64,000 bases of DNA from Sporolactobacillus sp. THM7-4 (GCF_004153165.1 NZ_SEMD01000007.1:62001-126000); one strand, 5' to 3'; positions 32,981 through 42,396 are shown, counted from the stretch's first letter. Program-made: numbers and translations. Notes: generated by a model from the sequence alone, not told the origin.

Positions 32981-34231
32981 ATGAATTTTCCTGTTCAACA
33001 TGTGCCTGAGAAAAAAAGCCAAAAAATGAATCGGATGCAAAAAAATATTTTAACGATTGTTACTTTAGCATGGATTTTTGATGCATTTGATTATTTAATG
33101 CTCACATATATTGCAGTCGATATTATGAAAGAATTTAATGTCACAGCAGCCATACTGGGAACCGTGACATCCGTCACTGTACTCGCAAGACTCATTGGTG
33201 GTGCAATGGTCGGCATGGTAGCAGATAAATGGGGGCGTCGGATTCCGTTGATCACTTCTATGATTTGGTACGGCATTTTCCAATTTATTTCCGGATTCTC
33301 CCCGACATTCGCGTTCTTATACGGTATCCGTTTTCTATTTGGCCTGGGGATGGGTTCCATGTATTCTGTCGGGGTACCGCTCCTCATGGAATCAGTGCCA
33401 CATAACAAGAGGGGCTTCGCTTCCGGCTTACTTGAAATCGGATTTCCTGCCGGCGGAATCCTGGCGAGTCTTCTGTATTGGAGCATCTATTCGACCGGTA
33501 GCTGGCGCGAACTGTTTTTCTTTGCCGCAATTCCGCCGATTTTGTTGGGAATTTATACAATGCTCACTTTAAAAGAAACAAAGATCTGGGTTAAGGAAGA
33601 AACTGACCGGCGTGGAATCGAAAAAGTTCCGCTTTTAAATTTATTCGTTGGAAAGCAGCTTTGGAACACCATTCATTCCATTATGGTTAATGCAGGATTC
33701 TTAGTTTTGTTCTATTCCATTTGTTCCTGGTATCCAACCTTTTTAAAAGTGGAACACCACTTTACAATAGCAATGATCAGCATTGTCACCATTCTTTTAA
33801 ATCTTTCAGCAGTAGTTGGCAGCATCGCATTTGGATACTTTTCCGATAAAATTGGAAGACGCTGGACGATCACCATTTCTGCCTTAGGATCTATGCTTGG
33901 TGCGCCATTATTTGTTATGCTTCATAATAATATCCTGCTTTATATTGGCGCCGTGATCGTTGGATTTTTCGGGCCAGGAGGTGTCTGGAGCATCAATGCA
34001 ACCTATACCGCAGAGCATTTTCCCCTGCGGATGCGGTCAACCGGCCACGGGTTGACTTATAATGCCGGCAACTTTTTTGGAGGTATGCTTACACCTGTAA
34101 TCATCGGCTTACTCTCAGGACAATACGGCTTCGGTGCAGTAATGACATTAGGTGTCCTGTCTTCTGCAGCATTTTTAATTCTTATGGCGTGGATTTGGAA
34201 GGAAACAAAAGACATGGATATGTCGATATAA
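32981..34231 (+). CDS. MFS transporter, sialate/lactate (SHS)-like or aromatic-acid-like
   Basis: A 416-residue major-facilitator carrier with 12 predicted helices. The motif-A loop GMVADKWGRRIPL (about residues 68-80) and its second-half echo GYFSDKIGRRWT lie where expected. AWIFDAFDYLMLTYI near residues 25-39 recalls the SHS and AAHS branches that take up monocarboxylates. I placed the start at ATG 32981, after CCGGGAGG, rather than at the upstream in-frame ATG 32924. It lies downstream of the CoA-transferase and dehydrogenase and probably imports their substrate. cre-like site upstream. Confidence 0.88.
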   Translation: MNFPVQHVPEKKSQKMNRMQKNILTIVTLAWIFDAFDYLMLTYIAVDIMKEFNVTAAILGTVTSVTVLARLIGGAMVGMVADKWGRRIPLITSMIWYGIFQFISGFSPTFAFLYGIRFLFGLGMGSMYSVGVPLLMESVPHNKRGFASGLLEIGFPAGGILASLLYWSIYSTGSWRELFFFAAIPPILLGIYTMLTLKETKIWVKEETDRRGIEKVPLLNLFVGKQLWNTIHSIMVNAGFLVLFYSICSWYPTFLKVEHHFTIAMISIVTILLNLSAVVGSIAFGYFSDKIGRRWTITISALGSMLGAPLFVMLHNNILLYIGAVIVGFFGPGGVWSINATYTAEHFPLRMRSTGHGLTYNAGNFFGGMLTPVIIGLLSGQYGFGAVMTLGVLSSAAFLILMAWIWKETKDMDMSI

Positions 34232-34243
34232 CCTTTTCCCCCT

Positions 34244-34275
34244 GAAAACGAGGGTTTTTATTCCCCTCGTTTTGT
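34244..34275. terminator. Bidirectional terminator
   Basis: AAAACGAGGG at 34245-34254 pairs with CCCTCGTTTT at about 34264-34273, with T-runs on both sides. It serves the converging MFS and DUF3870 genes and overlaps the DUF3870 stop. Confidence 0.7.
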
Positions 34276-34581
34276 TTTAATCATAAGATTATATTGTTTA
34301 TATAAATCTTTAAAAGCAGAAATCAAAGCATTTGAAGCTTTTCCCAAATAAAATTCTTGCAGTTGTTTAAGCGGCTCATCAATCCCATCATTTAAACTGT
34401 ATCCTCTCAGCAGATGCGTAATAAATTTTCTGCCGTGCTCTGTCGCCAGCGTACAGGACACATCAAGAATGACACCATATTTTAATTCAATTTCTGCTGT
34501 AATTGTCAACGTTTCGTATATACTTTTGGCCGCCATACCTGCAGGGAGCCTGGCGTGACCGGCGATAAAAGCTGATTGCAT
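34258..34581 (-). CDS. DUF3870-domain protein
   Basis: A 107-residue protein. FIAGHARLPAGMAA near residues 5-18, IELKYGVILDVSCTLAT near 31-47, HLLRGYSLND near 57-66 and AFKDLYKQYN near 89-98 match DUF3870, a family found beside organic-acid catabolism genes in Bacillales and Clostridia. Role unknown. AGGGAAGTG precedes ATG 34581. It converges with the MFS gene on a shared terminator. Confidence 0.8.
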   Translation of the reverse strand: MQSAFIAGHARLPAGMAAKSIYETLTITAEIELKYGVILDVSCTLATEHGRKFITHLLRGYSLNDGIDEPLKQLQEFYLGKASNALISAFKDLYKQYNLMIKTKRGE

Positions 34582-34952
34582 TTGTTCACTTCCCTGGTTT
34601 TTGTGATAAACTAGCCCGAATCACTTAAACTTCCCTGTCTCAATTTGGTTTTTAACAGGAATAACGCTGGCATTGTCCTCTTCTCTTAATACAGCATTTG
34701 TGGTATTTAATTTAATCTCATATTCATTTTGATAACCAATAAGACATGATGAACATCTTGAATATATTGTGCTGCTTCCAGTTTAGTTGAAATTTCTTCA
34801 AAAGAGTCCGATAATGTCTTATATTCATTTTGATAGCCAATTAAGACACTTAGTCTTAAATATTTTCTGTTGCTTCGTAAAACCGCCTTGGTACGTCTCA
34901 GACTATGAACTGCGTACGATATCGTTGACGAAGACCGGATCTGGCGACATCA
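34582..34952. other. Gene-free stretch before the CDF-copy remnant
   Basis: No supported gene. A short sequence (CATTTTGATA(A/G)CCAAT(A/T)A) is repeated near 34726 and 34827, suggesting local duplication. It carries no other recognisable signal. Confidence 0.4.
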
Positions 34953-35162
34953 TAGCTATTTCCCTCGTTCAACACTTTTTCGTTTGGATTAATCAGGTAT
35001 AAGCGCATACAAAGGTTGCTGTAGACACAATGTGTCTGCCTTGCTATTATCAAAAAACTATTTTGTCAATTAATGGAGTTGAAGGAGTCATAAATATAAA
35101 AGCCAGAAATTATGGTAATCAAGCAGTTGTTGATCTTGTTATTATCGTCGATCCTTATTCGG
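34953..35162 (+). pseudogene. Internally deleted copy of the CDF transporter locus
   Basis: The leader part (34953-35045) matches 44440-44534 upstream of the intact CDF gene. From 35046 the sequence jumps to codons 226 onward of that gene (45225-45342), reading SINGVEGVINIKARNYGNQA with the same codons. About 690 bp are missing between the halves. After 35162 similarity ends. It is a dead duplicate. Confidence 0.85.
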
Positions 35163-35476
35163 ATCAAAAAGACAAAACCCGGTTGCGAAAGCCCGGAAGT
35201 GTCTAATAGAAGCAGCCAAAAAGACAATACCTTTCGTGATTGTTGCCGTGACGATTTTTCTGGCAACCGAATTTCAACATAGCCTCATGATAGTGCCACC
35301 CCAATTTTAAGTGATTTGCTAAATTGAAACCGCTGGCAAAATTCCCATTCCTGTATGTGTCAATTCTTTGATAATGCGTTCTGTTCTAATGAATTTTTTC
35401 AACATTAATCATCCCGTCTTTCAAATTGGGACTATAATGAAGCAAGAAGAAAATCTCTTAACGGGGGCGGTCGATC
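35163..35476. other. Gap before the P-type ATPase
   Basis: Holds a possible frame with EAAKKTIPFVIVAVTIFLATE near 35209-35270, a membrane-like remnant of unknown origin. CACCCCAATTTTAAG and the ATPase ribosome site (GGGGGCGG, about 35463-35470) follow. Confidence 0.35.
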
Positions 35477-38242
35477 ATGAAAAATGAAGAGATCGTTAAG
35501 TATACTGCCGATGAATTATCCAAAGAATTGGGTACTTCGGATATTGGATTGGCAAGTGATGAAGCGAGATCCAGGCTCCAGCGTTATGGATTTAACGAAA
35601 TACAAGAGGCGAAAAAATCTCCACTTATATCGAAATTTATCGCAAATTTCACGCATTTGCTTGCCATATTGCTGTGGATTGCCAGTATTCTATCTTTTAT
35701 TGGCGGCATGCCGGAGTTGGGCTGGACCATTATTCTGGTCATTGTGATTAATGCGGTGTTCAGCTTCTGGCAGGAATTTAAAGCGGAACAGGCCACGGAA
35801 AGTTTGAAAAAAATGCTCCCTTCCTATGTGAAAGTCATCAGGGATGGGCATCAGGAAAAAATACTGGCAAGGGAACTCGTGCCCGGCGATTTGATTTATT
35901 TGGAAGAGGGCGACCATGTGCCGGCAGATGCAAGGCTGATTGAGGCATTTGATATGAGGACCATTAACGCTGCCCTGACCGGTGAATCGAATCCTGTCAG
36001 AAGAAGCGCGGACGCCATTCAAGAAGACGATGGTACGCTGCTGCATTCCCCGAATATTGTTTTTATGGGAACCACGATTGCATCCGGTTCGGGGACTGCT
36101 GTTGTATACGCGACAGGCATGGACACCCAGTTTGGGAAGATTGCTTCCCTTACCCAAAACATAAAAGCAGAAAAAAGCCCGCTTCAAAAGCAATTAACGA
36201 AGGTTGCAAAAGTAATTGCTTACCTCTCACTGGTAATGGGCATCTTTTTCTTCCTGCTCGGATTAATGATGGGAAGATCTTTAGTGGACACGTTTATGTT
36301 TGCAATCGGTATCATTACCGCTAACGTGCCTGAGGGGCTGCTGCCGACTGTAACACTTGCGCTTGCAATCGGGGTACAGCGAATGGCAAAGCGGCATGCG
36401 CTCGTAAAGAAGCTTTCAAGTGTTGAAACGCTTGGGGGCGCAACGGTGATCTGTACGGATAAAACCGGGACATTAACTGAAAATGAAATGACCGTTAAAG
36501 AGATATGGACGCCTGCCCGGGATTATATGGTTAATGGTGTCGGATATGAGCCAAAGGGCGAGATTATGGCAGGGGGAGAAAAAGTAGATGAGCAGCACCT
36601 TCCTGAAGAATTGGCGACTTTGTTGAAAATCGGTCTTGTATGCAACAACAGCAGGCTGGTGGAACCTTCCAGGGAGAACCAGAACTGGAATATTATTGGG
36701 GACCCGACGGAAGGCTCGCTTGTCGTGCTGGCGGGAAAAGCCGGTCTTACACGAGATAAAACACTGGAAGAATACCCGCTTGTTTCCCAAATCCCATTTG
36801 ACTCAAGAAGAAAAAGAATGAGCACTGTCCATGATGCGGGCGAAAATGATGTGTATGTCTTCACAAAAGGTGCACCAAAAGAAATAGTTTCGGTATGCAG
36901 CCATATTCTTAAGGAAAATGGCAAAGTTGAACAAATAAATGAGGAAGATATACAAAGCATCTTTTCCCAAAACGACAAGTTTGCCCGCGATGGTTTAAGG
37001 GTGCTGGCAATGGCTTTCAAAAAAATGAAAAAAAGCGGCGAAACTTATACAGTGGAACAAGTTGAAGATCACCTCGTTTTTGTGGGGCTGACGGCGATGA
37101 TGGATCCTCCGCGTCCGGAAGTTGAGCAGGCAGTAGGGCAAGCACAGAAAGCCGGCATTAAAATCATTATGATTACCGGCGACTATGGCTTGACAGCAGA
37201 ATCCATTGCCAGAAAAATCGGCATTGTCAAAAGCAACCATCCCCGTATTATTTCGGGAAGTGAGCTGGATAAACTTTCGGATGAAAACCTGAAAAAAGAA
37301 TTAAAACATAAGGAAATCATTTTCGCGAGGGTTGCGCCGGAACATAAAATGAAAGTCGTGGCAGCGCTGAAAGAAATGGGGGAAGTGGTTGCGGTTACAG
37401 GTGACGGCGTCAATGATTCTCCGGCTTTAAAAAAGGCGGATATCGGGATTGCAATGGGAAAAACCGGCACCGACGTCGCAAGGGATGTTGCGACGATGGT
37501 ATTAACGGATGATAATTTCGCCAGCATTGTGAATGCCGTTGAAGAAGGAAGGGCCGTTTACGACAATGTAAGGAAATTTATCACATACATTTTCGCGCAT
37601 TTAACACCGGAAGCAATTCCGTATATTTTGTTCTCGCTGTTTAACATTCCGCTTCCGCTTACCGTTATGCAGATTCTGGCTATTGATATCGGGACCGAAA
37701 CCTTGCCGGCACTGGCACTCGGTGTAGAGCGCCCTGAACCAGGGGTCATGAACCGTCCGCCAAAATTACCGAAAGAAAGGCTTTTGAATTTTCCTGTTTT
37801 CTTCAGAGGGTATATTTTACTCGGGCTGATTAACACAGCAGCTGTACTTTCCGGATACTTTTGGGTGCTGTACCGGGGCGGCTGGCATTGGGGGCAAATA
37901 CTGGCTAATGGGAGTTCCCTTTCCAGGGAAGCAGCAACGATGACTTTTTTGGGGATTGTGATCATGCAGGTCGCAAATGTGTTTGCCTGCCGGACGGAAG
38001 TTGCTTCGATGTTCGGGATCGGGATTTTCACCAATAAACTTTTGAATATGGGTGTTGTTTTTGAACTTGCTTTAACGGCTGCTTTAATCTATATCCCGTT
38101 TATGCGCGAAATTTTCGGAACGTACCCGGTACCACTTTCGTATTGGTTCTTTTACGTAGCTTTTGTACCGGTGTTGATTGCGGTGGAAGAAATTAGAAAA
38201 TTGGTTTTACGTCGGAAATTAAGACTTGCAGAAAGCCATTAA
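35477..38242 (+). CDS. P-type cation ATPase (P2 class, Ca2+ or Na+/K+-like)
   Basis: A 921-residue ion pump. Order: cation-ATPase N-domain (about 5-70), helices M1-M2, the A-domain TGES loop (ALTGESNPVRR near residue 165), M3-M4 with NVPEGLLPTVTLAL near 281-294, the phosphorylated Asp328 in DKTGTLTEN, the N-domain with KGAPKE near 463-468, TGDGVNDSPALKKADIGIAMG near 635-655, and six C-terminal helices. PEGLLPTVTLAL is closer to the Na+/K+ and H+/K+ branch (PEGLLATVT) than to Ca2+ pumps (PEGLPAVVT), so the ion is uncertain. Start at ATG 35477 after GGGGGCGG. Complete. Confidence 0.9.
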   Translation: MKNEEIVKYTADELSKELGTSDIGLASDEARSRLQRYGFNEIQEAKKSPLISKFIANFTHLLAILLWIASILSFIGGMPELGWTIILVIVINAVFSFWQEFKAEQATESLKKMLPSYVKVIRDGHQEKILARELVPGDLIYLEEGDHVPADARLIEAFDMRTINAALTGESNPVRRSADAIQEDDGTLLHSPNIVFMGTTIASGSGTAVVYATGMDTQFGKIASLTQNIKAEKSPLQKQLTKVAKVIAYLSLVMGIFFFLLGLMMGRSLVDTFMFAIGIITANVPEGLLPTVTLALAIGVQRMAKRHALVKKLSSVETLGGATVICTDKTGTLTENEMTVKEIWTPARDYMVNGVGYEPKGEIMAGGEKVDEQHLPEELATLLKIGLVCNNSRLVEPSRENQNWNIIGDPTEGSLVVLAGKAGLTRDKTLEEYPLVSQIPFDSRRKRMSTVHDAGENDVYVFTKGAPKEIVSVCSHILKENGKVEQINEEDIQSIFSQNDKFARDGLRVLAMAFKKMKKSGETYTVEQVEDHLVFVGLTAMMDPPRPEVEQAVGQAQKAGIKIIMITGDYGLTAESIARKIGIVKSNHPRIISGSELDKLSDENLKKELKHKEIIFARVAPEHKMKVVAALKEMGEVVAVTGDGVNDSPALKKADIGIAMGKTGTDVARDVATMVLTDDNFASIVNAVEEGRAVYDNVRKFITYIFAHLTPEAIPYILFSLFNIPLPLTVMQILAIDIGTETLPALALGVERPEPGVMNRPPKLPKERLLNFPVFFRGYILLGLINTAAVLSGYFWVLYRGGWHWGQILANGSSLSREAATMTFLGIVIMQVANVFACRTEVASMFGIGIFTNKLLNMGVVFELALTAALIYIPFMREIFGTYPVPLSYWFFYVAFVPVLIAVEEIRKLVLRRKLRLAESH

Positions 38243-38573
38243 AGACAAGCTCCCCAGTGGAAAATACAAGAACGGGAGTGAAATTGCGGAGAAGAACTAC
38301 GTTGTTAATATAAAGCCAATAGGCTTATTTGATGGAAAACTAATCTCTTTGGAGGTACATGATACGCCTTTCATGGATGAAAAGCCCAATAACCTGGCAC
38401 AGGAAATCGAGGAATACCCGGAACTAAAGGAATCACTGCAACGTTTTCTTGACAATCCTGATATGAAACGCTATACGGCGGAAGAGTTAAAAGGTCAATT
38501 TCATCAATCATGTTATCTTCATTCGTTTCTATGTCCGAAAGTTGAGTTAATAATATGTATTAAAATCTCTTAA
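38226..38573 (+). CDS. Unknown small protein overlapping the ATPase end
   Basis: A frame of 115 residues whose TTG start lies in the last codons of the ATPase gene. It has plausible composition up to about residue 90 (SGKYKNGSEIAEKNYVVNIK; LAQEIEEYPELKESLQRFLD), then turns non-protein-like (SFLCPKVELIICIKIS), so the end may be frameshifted. No ribosome site. I do not recognise it; it may be the tail of a lost gene. Confidence 0.35.
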   Translation: MQKAIKDKLPSGKYKNGSEIAEKNYVVNIKPIGLFDGKLISLEVHDTPFMDEKPNNLAQEIEEYPELKESLQRFLDNPDMKRYTAEELKGQFHQSCYLHSFLCPKVELIICIKIS

Positions 38574-38600
38574 CAACATAAATGAAAGGAGTTGATATTT

Positions 38601-39359
38601 CTGAGTTTTTACAAAGAATATAAACCCTGTAAGGAATTAGAAAAGTATATCAAGTGCTACTGGATTATGGAGCGAATGTACAATGATCAATATGGCCATT
38701 TTGAGTACTTATGGCCAACGGGTTTAACTGAGATACTATCTATTCAGGGTTCGAATTTTACATATATAAAAGAAAATGAAGATCTATACCTTTCTAACGA
38801 AATTTTGATTGGTGCACATAACAAGCGATTCACTTTGAAAAATTCAGGACCAGTAAAAATAATTGGAATTCGTGCTTATAATCATGGGGCTAATTTATTA
38901 TTTGGCATTGACGCTAATGTCAATAAAAGCACCATTCATCATTTTCAATTAGAAAAATTAGATAAAGAAAAACTATTTAATCTGGAACCATCCGAAGTCG
39001 CGGATTATTTAAATGATTATTGCATAACATATAGGAAAGAAGAGGAGTTATTGGATGTGTTATTCAAAATCTACAAGAAGGAACATTTATCAGTAGAGGA
39101 ACTGAGTCAAGAAGCGCATCTCTCAGAGCGGCAGTTTGAAAGAAAGGTGAAGGAGTTTACTTCATTTACTCCGTCTGAGCTTAAGAAAATCATTCGTTTT
39201 GACAAGGCCAGATTGAACATGATATTCACTAGAGATTATATGCAAGCCATGAATGATATGGGCTACTACGATTATTCTCATTTTAGCAGAGATTTTAAAA
39301 AGTATTATGATGTTACCCCGAAACAATTTATTGAAATGCTTCCATTCTATGGTAAATGA
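38601..39359 (+). CDS. AraC-family transcriptional regulator
   Basis: A regulator of about 252 residues. The N-terminal sensory domain (DUF6597-like, YKPCKELEKYIKCYWIMER near the front) precedes the double helix-turn-helix AraC domain, with LSVEELSQEAHLSERQFERK near 158-177 and MGYYDYSHFSRDFKKYYDVT near 218-237. AAAGGAG at 38585-38591 predicts a start near 38601, where the codon is CTG; a TTG at 38592 is too near the site. A CTG start, or ATG lost by mutation, is therefore likely. It is followed 78 bases later by a VOC-protein gene that it may control. Confidence 0.82.
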   Translation: MSFYKEYKPCKELEKYIKCYWIMERMYNDQYGHFEYLWPTGLTEILSIQGSNFTYIKENEDLYLSNEILIGAHNKRFTLKNSGPVKIIGIRAYNHGANLLFGIDANVNKSTIHHFQLEKLDKEKLFNLEPSEVADYLNDYCITYRKEEELLDVLFKIYKKEHLSVEELSQEAHLSERQFERKVKEFTSFTPSELKKIIRFDKARLNMIFTRDYMQAMNDMGYYDYSHFSRDFKKYYDVTPKQFIEMLPFYGK

Positions 39360-39437
39360 GTTGTCGCATTTATACAATACATACTTTAGTAAAAAATATA
39401 AAATAAACCGTGTTAATAAATGATTTTGGAGGAATTT

Positions 39438-39803
39438 ATGATTATCAATAAAATCGCAAGTGTATCAATTTATGTAGATGATCAGGATAAGGCAATCGAT
39501 TTTTGGACAAATAAAGTAAGTTTTGAAGTCAGAAAAGATATGAGCATGGGACCTGGGATGAGATGGATTGAAGTTTCCTCCAAAGATGCGGAAACGGTTC
39601 TCGTTTTATATCCCAAAAAAGCAATGCCCAATTATGAAGAATTGAAACCATCTATTGTTTTTGAATGTAAGGAAATTGATAAAACATATGAAACCATGAA
39701 AAATAATGGGGTTGAATTTGAAGGAGAGCCTGTAAAAATGCAATTTGGCACCTTTGTTAGTTTCTTTGATGAATCTGGAAACAGATTCGGTTTAAGAGGA
39801 TAA
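39438..39803 (+). CDS. VOC-family protein
   Basis: A 121-residue glyoxalase/bleomycin-resistance-fold protein, IASVSIYVDDQDKAIDFWTN at the front and GTFVSFFDESGNRFGLRG at the end. The paired beta-alpha-beta-beta-beta units are complete. Start ATG 39438 follows GGAGGAA, which lies inside an in-frame upstream ATG at 39420; I chose the internal one. It follows the AraC regulator and may detoxify a small molecule. Substrate not known. Confidence 0.85.
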   Translation: MIINKIASVSIYVDDQDKAIDFWTNKVSFEVRKDMSMGPGMRWIEVSSKDAETVLVLYPKKAMPNYEELKPSIVFECKEIDKTYETMKNNGVEFEGEPVKMQFGTFVSFFDESGNRFGLRG

Positions 39804-40038
39804 TATTGAGGATGGGGACTGTCACCACCCGAAATTTGTCGAATAGAAACAGGAGAATGCATCTAGTGTTCAAACCAGGTATATTCTCCTATTGTCTAAA
39901 TATACTCCGAAATTTATATCGAAGTGCCATGCACCTATATTTAATGAGTTCATCAGATGCTGATACATCTACATCTGATCAAGGTGTTCATACTAATCGA
40001 TTTTTTGGCCTCTCCATTTCGGTATAACGGACAATTGG
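39804..40038. other. Gap between VOC gene and IS3 copy A
   Basis: No gene. GGACTGTCACCACCCGAAAT near 39816 is one of several degenerate copies of a short motif found also near 42510, 55246 and 56408. Confidence 0.4.
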
Positions 40039-40461
40039 TGTTAGGATAGTTTTACGGACACATTTTAGTTAAACTAAGGATTAACGAAAGGGTATGTCCC
40101 GTATGGGCAGCGAAAAACCAACAAAAAAATGCAACAGTGAATTCAGGCAGATGATTGTTGAACTCTACCAGTCAGGCACACCGGTCAAGGATCTCAGCAG
40201 CAAATATGGCGTATCCGAAACCACCATTTATTAATGGATCAGGAAGCTCAATCCTATTCCTATAGAAGACGGGAAATCCTTTACTCCTGAGGATTACCTG
40301 AAGCTTCAAAAAGAGATGAGACGTATTCAGGAGGAAAACGAAATCTTAAAAAAAGCGATGGACATAATCGCAAAAAAGTAACTTCTGCTGAGATGCATGT
40401 GTTGATTGATCACCTGCAAGAAAAACATCCTGTAAAAACAGTATGTCACGTGCTGGACATG
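40039..40461 (+). mobile_element. IS3-family element, truncated (copy A)
   Basis: Begins with TGTTAGGATAGTTTTACGGA, the same left end as copies B and C. It holds orfA with a stop (40232-40234) and the first codons of orfB (MHVLIDHLQEKHPVKTVCHVLD), then is cut at about 40461 by the GC-rich repeat R1. No right end. Confidence 0.85.
40103..40381 (+). pseudogene. IS3 orfA, stop-interrupted
   Basis: Reads MGSEKPTKKCNSEFRQMIVE and LSSKYGVSETTIY, then TAA, then WIRKLNPIPIEDGKSFTPED to the leucine-zipper-like end. It is the HTH protein of an IS3-type element; one nonsense codon inactivates it. Confidence 0.85.
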
Positions 40462-40571
40462 CCGCGAAGGAAGCGAGACACCTGCGGGAGAGCGAGCCGA
40501 AGGAGACCCTGCAGACTGCGGTTTGCCGAGGGGTCTCCTGGATCGCCCGCGGCAAGCGAGCGTCCGGCAGC
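40462..40571. repeat. GC-rich dispersed repeat R1
   Basis: About 110 bp containing GAGACACCTGCGGGAGAGCG, AAGGAGACCC and GGGGTCTCCTGGATCGCCCG, partly self-complementary. A near copy lies at 56793-56902. Related repeats with CTGCGGGA and GGAGACCCCGCAGG cores are widespread in Bacillaceae genomes. It sits inside IS3 orfB. Confidence 0.8.
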
Positions 40572-40611
40572 TGTATTTGTTGTTTTGGAAGCCAAGCCCA
40601 TCCGGCAGCAC

Positions 40612-40815
40612 CAGGTTAAAAGAACGTGGAATTGAAATAAGGGATGAATTTCATAATAGGTACGAAAGAACCTGTCGTTGTTCTTAACCAAGCCCACGCA
40701 ATGATTTATTTGATGACCCTGATGGAAATAGGTTAGAGTTTATTACAAGATTGCCAAAAGAGATTGACCAACCAGAAAAAATGTATTTAAGTGAATGGGA
40801 AAAGCTATATTTATA
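40612..40815 (+). pseudogene. Broken second copy of the VOC gene
   Basis: Matches the last two-thirds of the VOC gene at 29254-29700 (from GTTAAAAGAACGTGGAATTG to the stop) at over 90 percent. Two indels, an extra A near 40655 and a lost base near 40710, break the frame, and the first half is missing. Confidence 0.85.
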
Positions 40816-40847
40816 ATCTTTATCTTACCTATTCCATAGTTTAACCA

Positions 40848-40888
40848 AAAAGAGGAAACCCTATAAAATTTGGAGTTTCCTCTTTTTT
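40848..40888 (+). terminator. Terminator after the VOC copy
   Basis: AAAGAGGAAAC at 40848-40858 pairs with GTTTCCTCTTT at 40874-40884, followed by TTTT. It duplicates the hairpin at 29735-29775 in better form. Confidence 0.7.
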
Positions 40889-41119
40889 ATCTGATATCAG
40901 CGTCAACTACGCCCGACTAAATTCTGAACGCTTGTGGGCGTAACAGCTAATGGTGTCCGAACACAAATTGCGTAGATTCAGCTTTGCGTTACGAGTCATA
41001 GACTCGTAACGGCTTACGTGCTAATTACCAACGATTTTATAGTTTGTAAGTGGCCAAACGGACTCATTCCCATTTTTTTATTACAACATATATTGACTTA
41101 CATCCAGACCCACCTGACT
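40889..41119. other. Gap with no supported gene
   Basis: TACGAGTCATAGACTCGTAA near 40989-41008 holds an inverted repeat (TTACGAGTC / GACTCGTAA), possibly a terminator for the minus-strand membrane gene or an element end. Confidence 0.4.
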
Positions 41120-42025
41120 TTACAAACTTTTTTTCAGATAATGTGCAAGCAGAAACATCATCGCAGCAAGTGCTATAACTAATGGGATCCAGCTGTAGAT
41201 CCATAGTTTTAAAATGAGCAGGAAAACAAACGAACCAATCGCTAAAATCCAAAGCCCTGCTGTCATAATGCCAAAAGTTTGCGCATTCCCTGAAGTTTCA
41301 AAGCTCTTGGCCCTTTCCATTTGTTTTTCAGCTTCTTTTAATGCCCAAGCTTTTTGTTTTTCAGCTTCTTTTAATACCCAAGCTTTACGATGGTCAGATT
41401 CCGTAATCATTAAGAACGCAATCACACCAATGCCTGGTAAGGCAAAAGGAATTAAAACCGCAAGCGCAGCTTCTAATGATTTGGCTTCGCCGAATACCAA
41501 CATTGGCACTTGTAAGGCGCCGAACAAGAAAACGAATACCGCAATGGCGTAGATTGATGCGCGTAATGGGCGCATGGGATGACGTGTTGCCGTTTCTTGC
41601 GTTAATCCCATATAGACAAACCCCGCCAGTGGAATAGCTAAGAACACCATCATGACACCCATTAAAGCTTCGATTTTACCAGAGTCAAGATAACCCAAGC
41701 CTGCACTAATCAATCCAAATACAGCTAAAACACCTAAAATCGTATAAATAACTGCGCGTGGCTTTGTAACAAAATTTCGCAATGACATGTACCGCATTTC
41801 AAACACCTCTTTCTTTTTTGCTAAGCTCATTTCGTCAGCGATTTTATTGATGTCTGCAAACTCTATTTCAATTTTTTTTAAAGCTTCGGAACGTTTCATG
41901 CCAGTTGCTTCTAAGCTGTTCAAACGGTCTTGAAGATTCGTTAATAATTCTTCCTTAAAATCAATAAGTTCTGGTGATTCTTCATACTTTTCAAAAGCGT
42001 GATCAATAAATTCTTTTAGTTCCAT
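41120..42025 (-). CDS. Membrane protein with PadR-linked permease-prefix domain
   Basis: A 301-residue protein. The soluble front (about 1-75; KEELLTNLQDRLNSLEATGM and SEALKKIEIEFADINKIADE) is the permease-prefix/DUF1700-like domain often encoded beside PadR genes. About six hydrophobic segments follow. Between the fourth and fifth, RKAWVLKEAEKQ is repeated as KAWALKEAEKQ, a short tandem duplication likely to form a charged helix. The gene is three bases after the PadR stop on the minus strand, so they form one operon under PadR control. Function unknown. Confidence 0.75.
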   Translation of the reverse strand: MELKEFIDHAFEKYEESPELIDFKEELLTNLQDRLNSLEATGMKRSEALKKIEIEFADINKIADEMSLAKKKEVFEMRYMSLRNFVTKPRAVIYTILGVLAVFGLISAGLGYLDSGKIEALMGVMMVFLAIPLAGFVYMGLTQETATRHPMRPLRASIYAIAVFVFLFGALQVPMLVFGEAKSLEAALAVLIPFALPGIGVIAFLMITESDHRKAWVLKEAEKQKAWALKEAEKQMERAKSFETSGNAQTFGIMTAGLWILAIGSFVFLLILKLWIYSWIPLVIALAAMMFLLAHYLKKSL

Positions 42026-42028
42026 GAA

Positions 42029-42364
42029 TTATTCCTCCGTAAATAATCGTTCCAAAATCTTTTTTGTAAACTCATAATCCTCTAGTTTTTGGCGATACAA
42101 CTCCCTGCCTCGTTCAGTAATGTGGTAATACTTTCTACGGCCGCCTTGCGTTTCATCCCCCCAGTAGGAGTCAATAAATCCATTTTTTTCCAGACGTTTG
42201 TAGCTGGAATAGAGCGTCGTTTCTTTTAACTCATACAAATTTTCCGTTTTTTGCAAAACTCGGTTATAAATTTCAAATCCATAGCGGTCGCGATCTAGCA
42301 AACTCGCTAAAACGATTGTATCCGTATGTCCGCGCAAAATATCACTTGATAATTTACCACTCAT
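42029..42364 (-). CDS. PadR-family transcriptional regulator
   Basis: A 111-residue repressor. SGKLSSDILRGHTDTIVLAS at the front, the winged helix with ETTLYSSYKRLEKNGFIDSY near residues 48-67, GRRKYYHITERGRELY near 77-92, and a short C-terminal dimer helix. I chose ATG 42364 (MSGKL) as typical of PadR proteins, with ATGGTG as ribosome site; an ATG eight codons earlier is possible. It precedes the membrane gene it probably represses, with operator-like palindromes upstream. Confidence 0.88.
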   Translation of the reverse strand: MSGKLSSDILRGHTDTIVLASLLDRDRYGFEIYNRVLQKTENLYELKETTLYSSYKRLEKNGFIDSYWGDETQGGRRKYYHITERGRELYRQKLEDYEFTKKILERLFTEE

Positions 42365-42396
42365 ATTTTCACCATCTCTTTTGTTCATCGAAGTAC

